Of a DNA stretch of 62,184 nt, positions 61,924 through 62,184 are shown in pieces. Within the stretch, counting starts at the first letter, position 1; the number at the start of each line of letters is the position of its first letter. The notes beneath the pieces were generated by a model. That model did no database searches. It was given only the letters and a program-made list of their open reading frames with translations, and was not told the DNA's origin. The stretch comes from Solimicrobium silvestre (GTDB lineage Bacteria > Pseudomonadota > Gammaproteobacteria > Burkholderiales > Burkholderiaceae_D), in NCBI RefSeq assembly GCF_002976435.1, contig NZ_PUGF01000028.1, positions 1-62,184 of the forward strand, in the 5' to 3' direction. The position numbers and the translations under genes were made by a program.

Positions 61924-62184
61924 TTAAATACCTATCTAATTTTCATTGATACAATAATTATTGTGAGATTACAGAAAAAATGGGAAATTGATATGCTAAA
62001 TTTTTGGCATTTTGCGAAGAAAATCATGAAAATTGGTGGTCGTCGCGAATGGCGGGAATGTGCCGAGGCCGTGTAAAAACAAGAATTCGCGCTGCGACCT
62101 AATTTTTCCATTCAAACGACTTTTTAAAGCCGCTCAAGACGCGTCAGTTTAATCGGAAATAGTCCTTTTGAGCATCCCATTTTT
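61924..62184. other. Right-end non-coding stretch
   Basis: No gene is apparent. The left part is the AT-rich promoter region of the hypothetical gene at 61923. The right part is compositionally different and contains GAGGCCGTGTAAAAAC (about 62077-62092), a sequence style often seen near insertion-sequence ends, but the window stops before this can be judged. Confidence 0.25.

Overview
The window looks like chromosomal DNA from a Gram-negative betaproteobacterium, most likely of the order Burkholderiales and possibly an Oxalobacteraceae-type genome of moderate GC. The basis is a trimeric porin of the Burkholderiales type, the DUF1302/DUF1329/Ycf48-like/RND set, lldD, chemotaxis-type signalling genes and exported proteins with typical Gram-negative signal peptides. 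The genus is inference. No rRNA, tRNA or CRISPR array was seen.

Layout. 1-10 kb: a truncated luciferase-like oxidoreductase, L-lactate dehydrogenase (lldD) converging on cysteine synthase (cysK) across a perfect terminator hairpin, an HDOD protein followed by a secreted dipeptidyl peptidase IV, an FAD/NAD(P)-binding protein and a porin. 10-13 kb (minus strand): a signalling cluster of CheY, a STAS protein, a CheA-like protein that has lost its kinase half, and a receiver-EAL phosphodiesterase. 13.3-27.8 kb (all minus strand): a large catabolic locus. It has a GMC alcohol oxidase/dehydrogenase, a periplasmic alkylsulfatase, an acyl-CoA synthetase, an SDR, an acyl-CoA dehydrogenase, a thiolase, an enoyl-CoA hydratase, an alpha-methylacyl-CoA racemase, a DUF1145-like membrane protein, a membrane-anchored formylglycine-generating enzyme (FGE) and a secreted, membrane-anchored Cys-type sulfatase. 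A divergent AraC-type activator (27,948-28,991) follows. 29-40 kb: a second HDOD plus S9 peptidase pair, a REP-associated tyrosine transposase surrounded by REP palindromes, and the DUF1302-DUF1329-Ycf48-RND operon proposed to move hydrophobic compounds across the envelope. 40.5-43.6 kb: small membrane proteins and a LytS/LytR-type two-component system. 44-53.5 kb: a divergent uptake/hydrolysis locus (NCS1 permease, glycosyltransferase and double-HTH GntR regulator on one side; TonB receptor and lipoprotein amidohydrolase on the other) and a cytochrome-b-like membrane protein. 53.5-58.8 kb: a genomic scrap yard holding an epimerase 3' fragment, an IS4-type element with a frameshifted transposase, a decayed integron (truncated intI, LexA-like box, attI/attC core sites, two cassette-like genes) and long direct repeats around three more small genes. 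58.9-62.2 kb: an SH3-domain protein, an FGE-like protein without the catalytic Cys pair, and an AT-rich hypothetical exported protein.

Most notable result. The sulfatase promoter (27,815-27,885) and the enoyl-CoA hydratase promoter (23,107-23,177) share the same composite element: two GGTC-TTG type half-sites exactly 21 bp apart, followed after exactly 21 bp by a TAT(T/C)AT -10 box. This is the expected layout for an AraC-family activator, and the divergent AraC gene sits beside one copy. It ties extracytoplasmic desulfation (sulfatase plus FGE) and branched-chain acyl-CoA beta-oxidation (with the racemase) into one probable regulon. I read the locus as a system for using a sulfated, methyl-branched lipid or sterol-like compound; the substrate is unknown.
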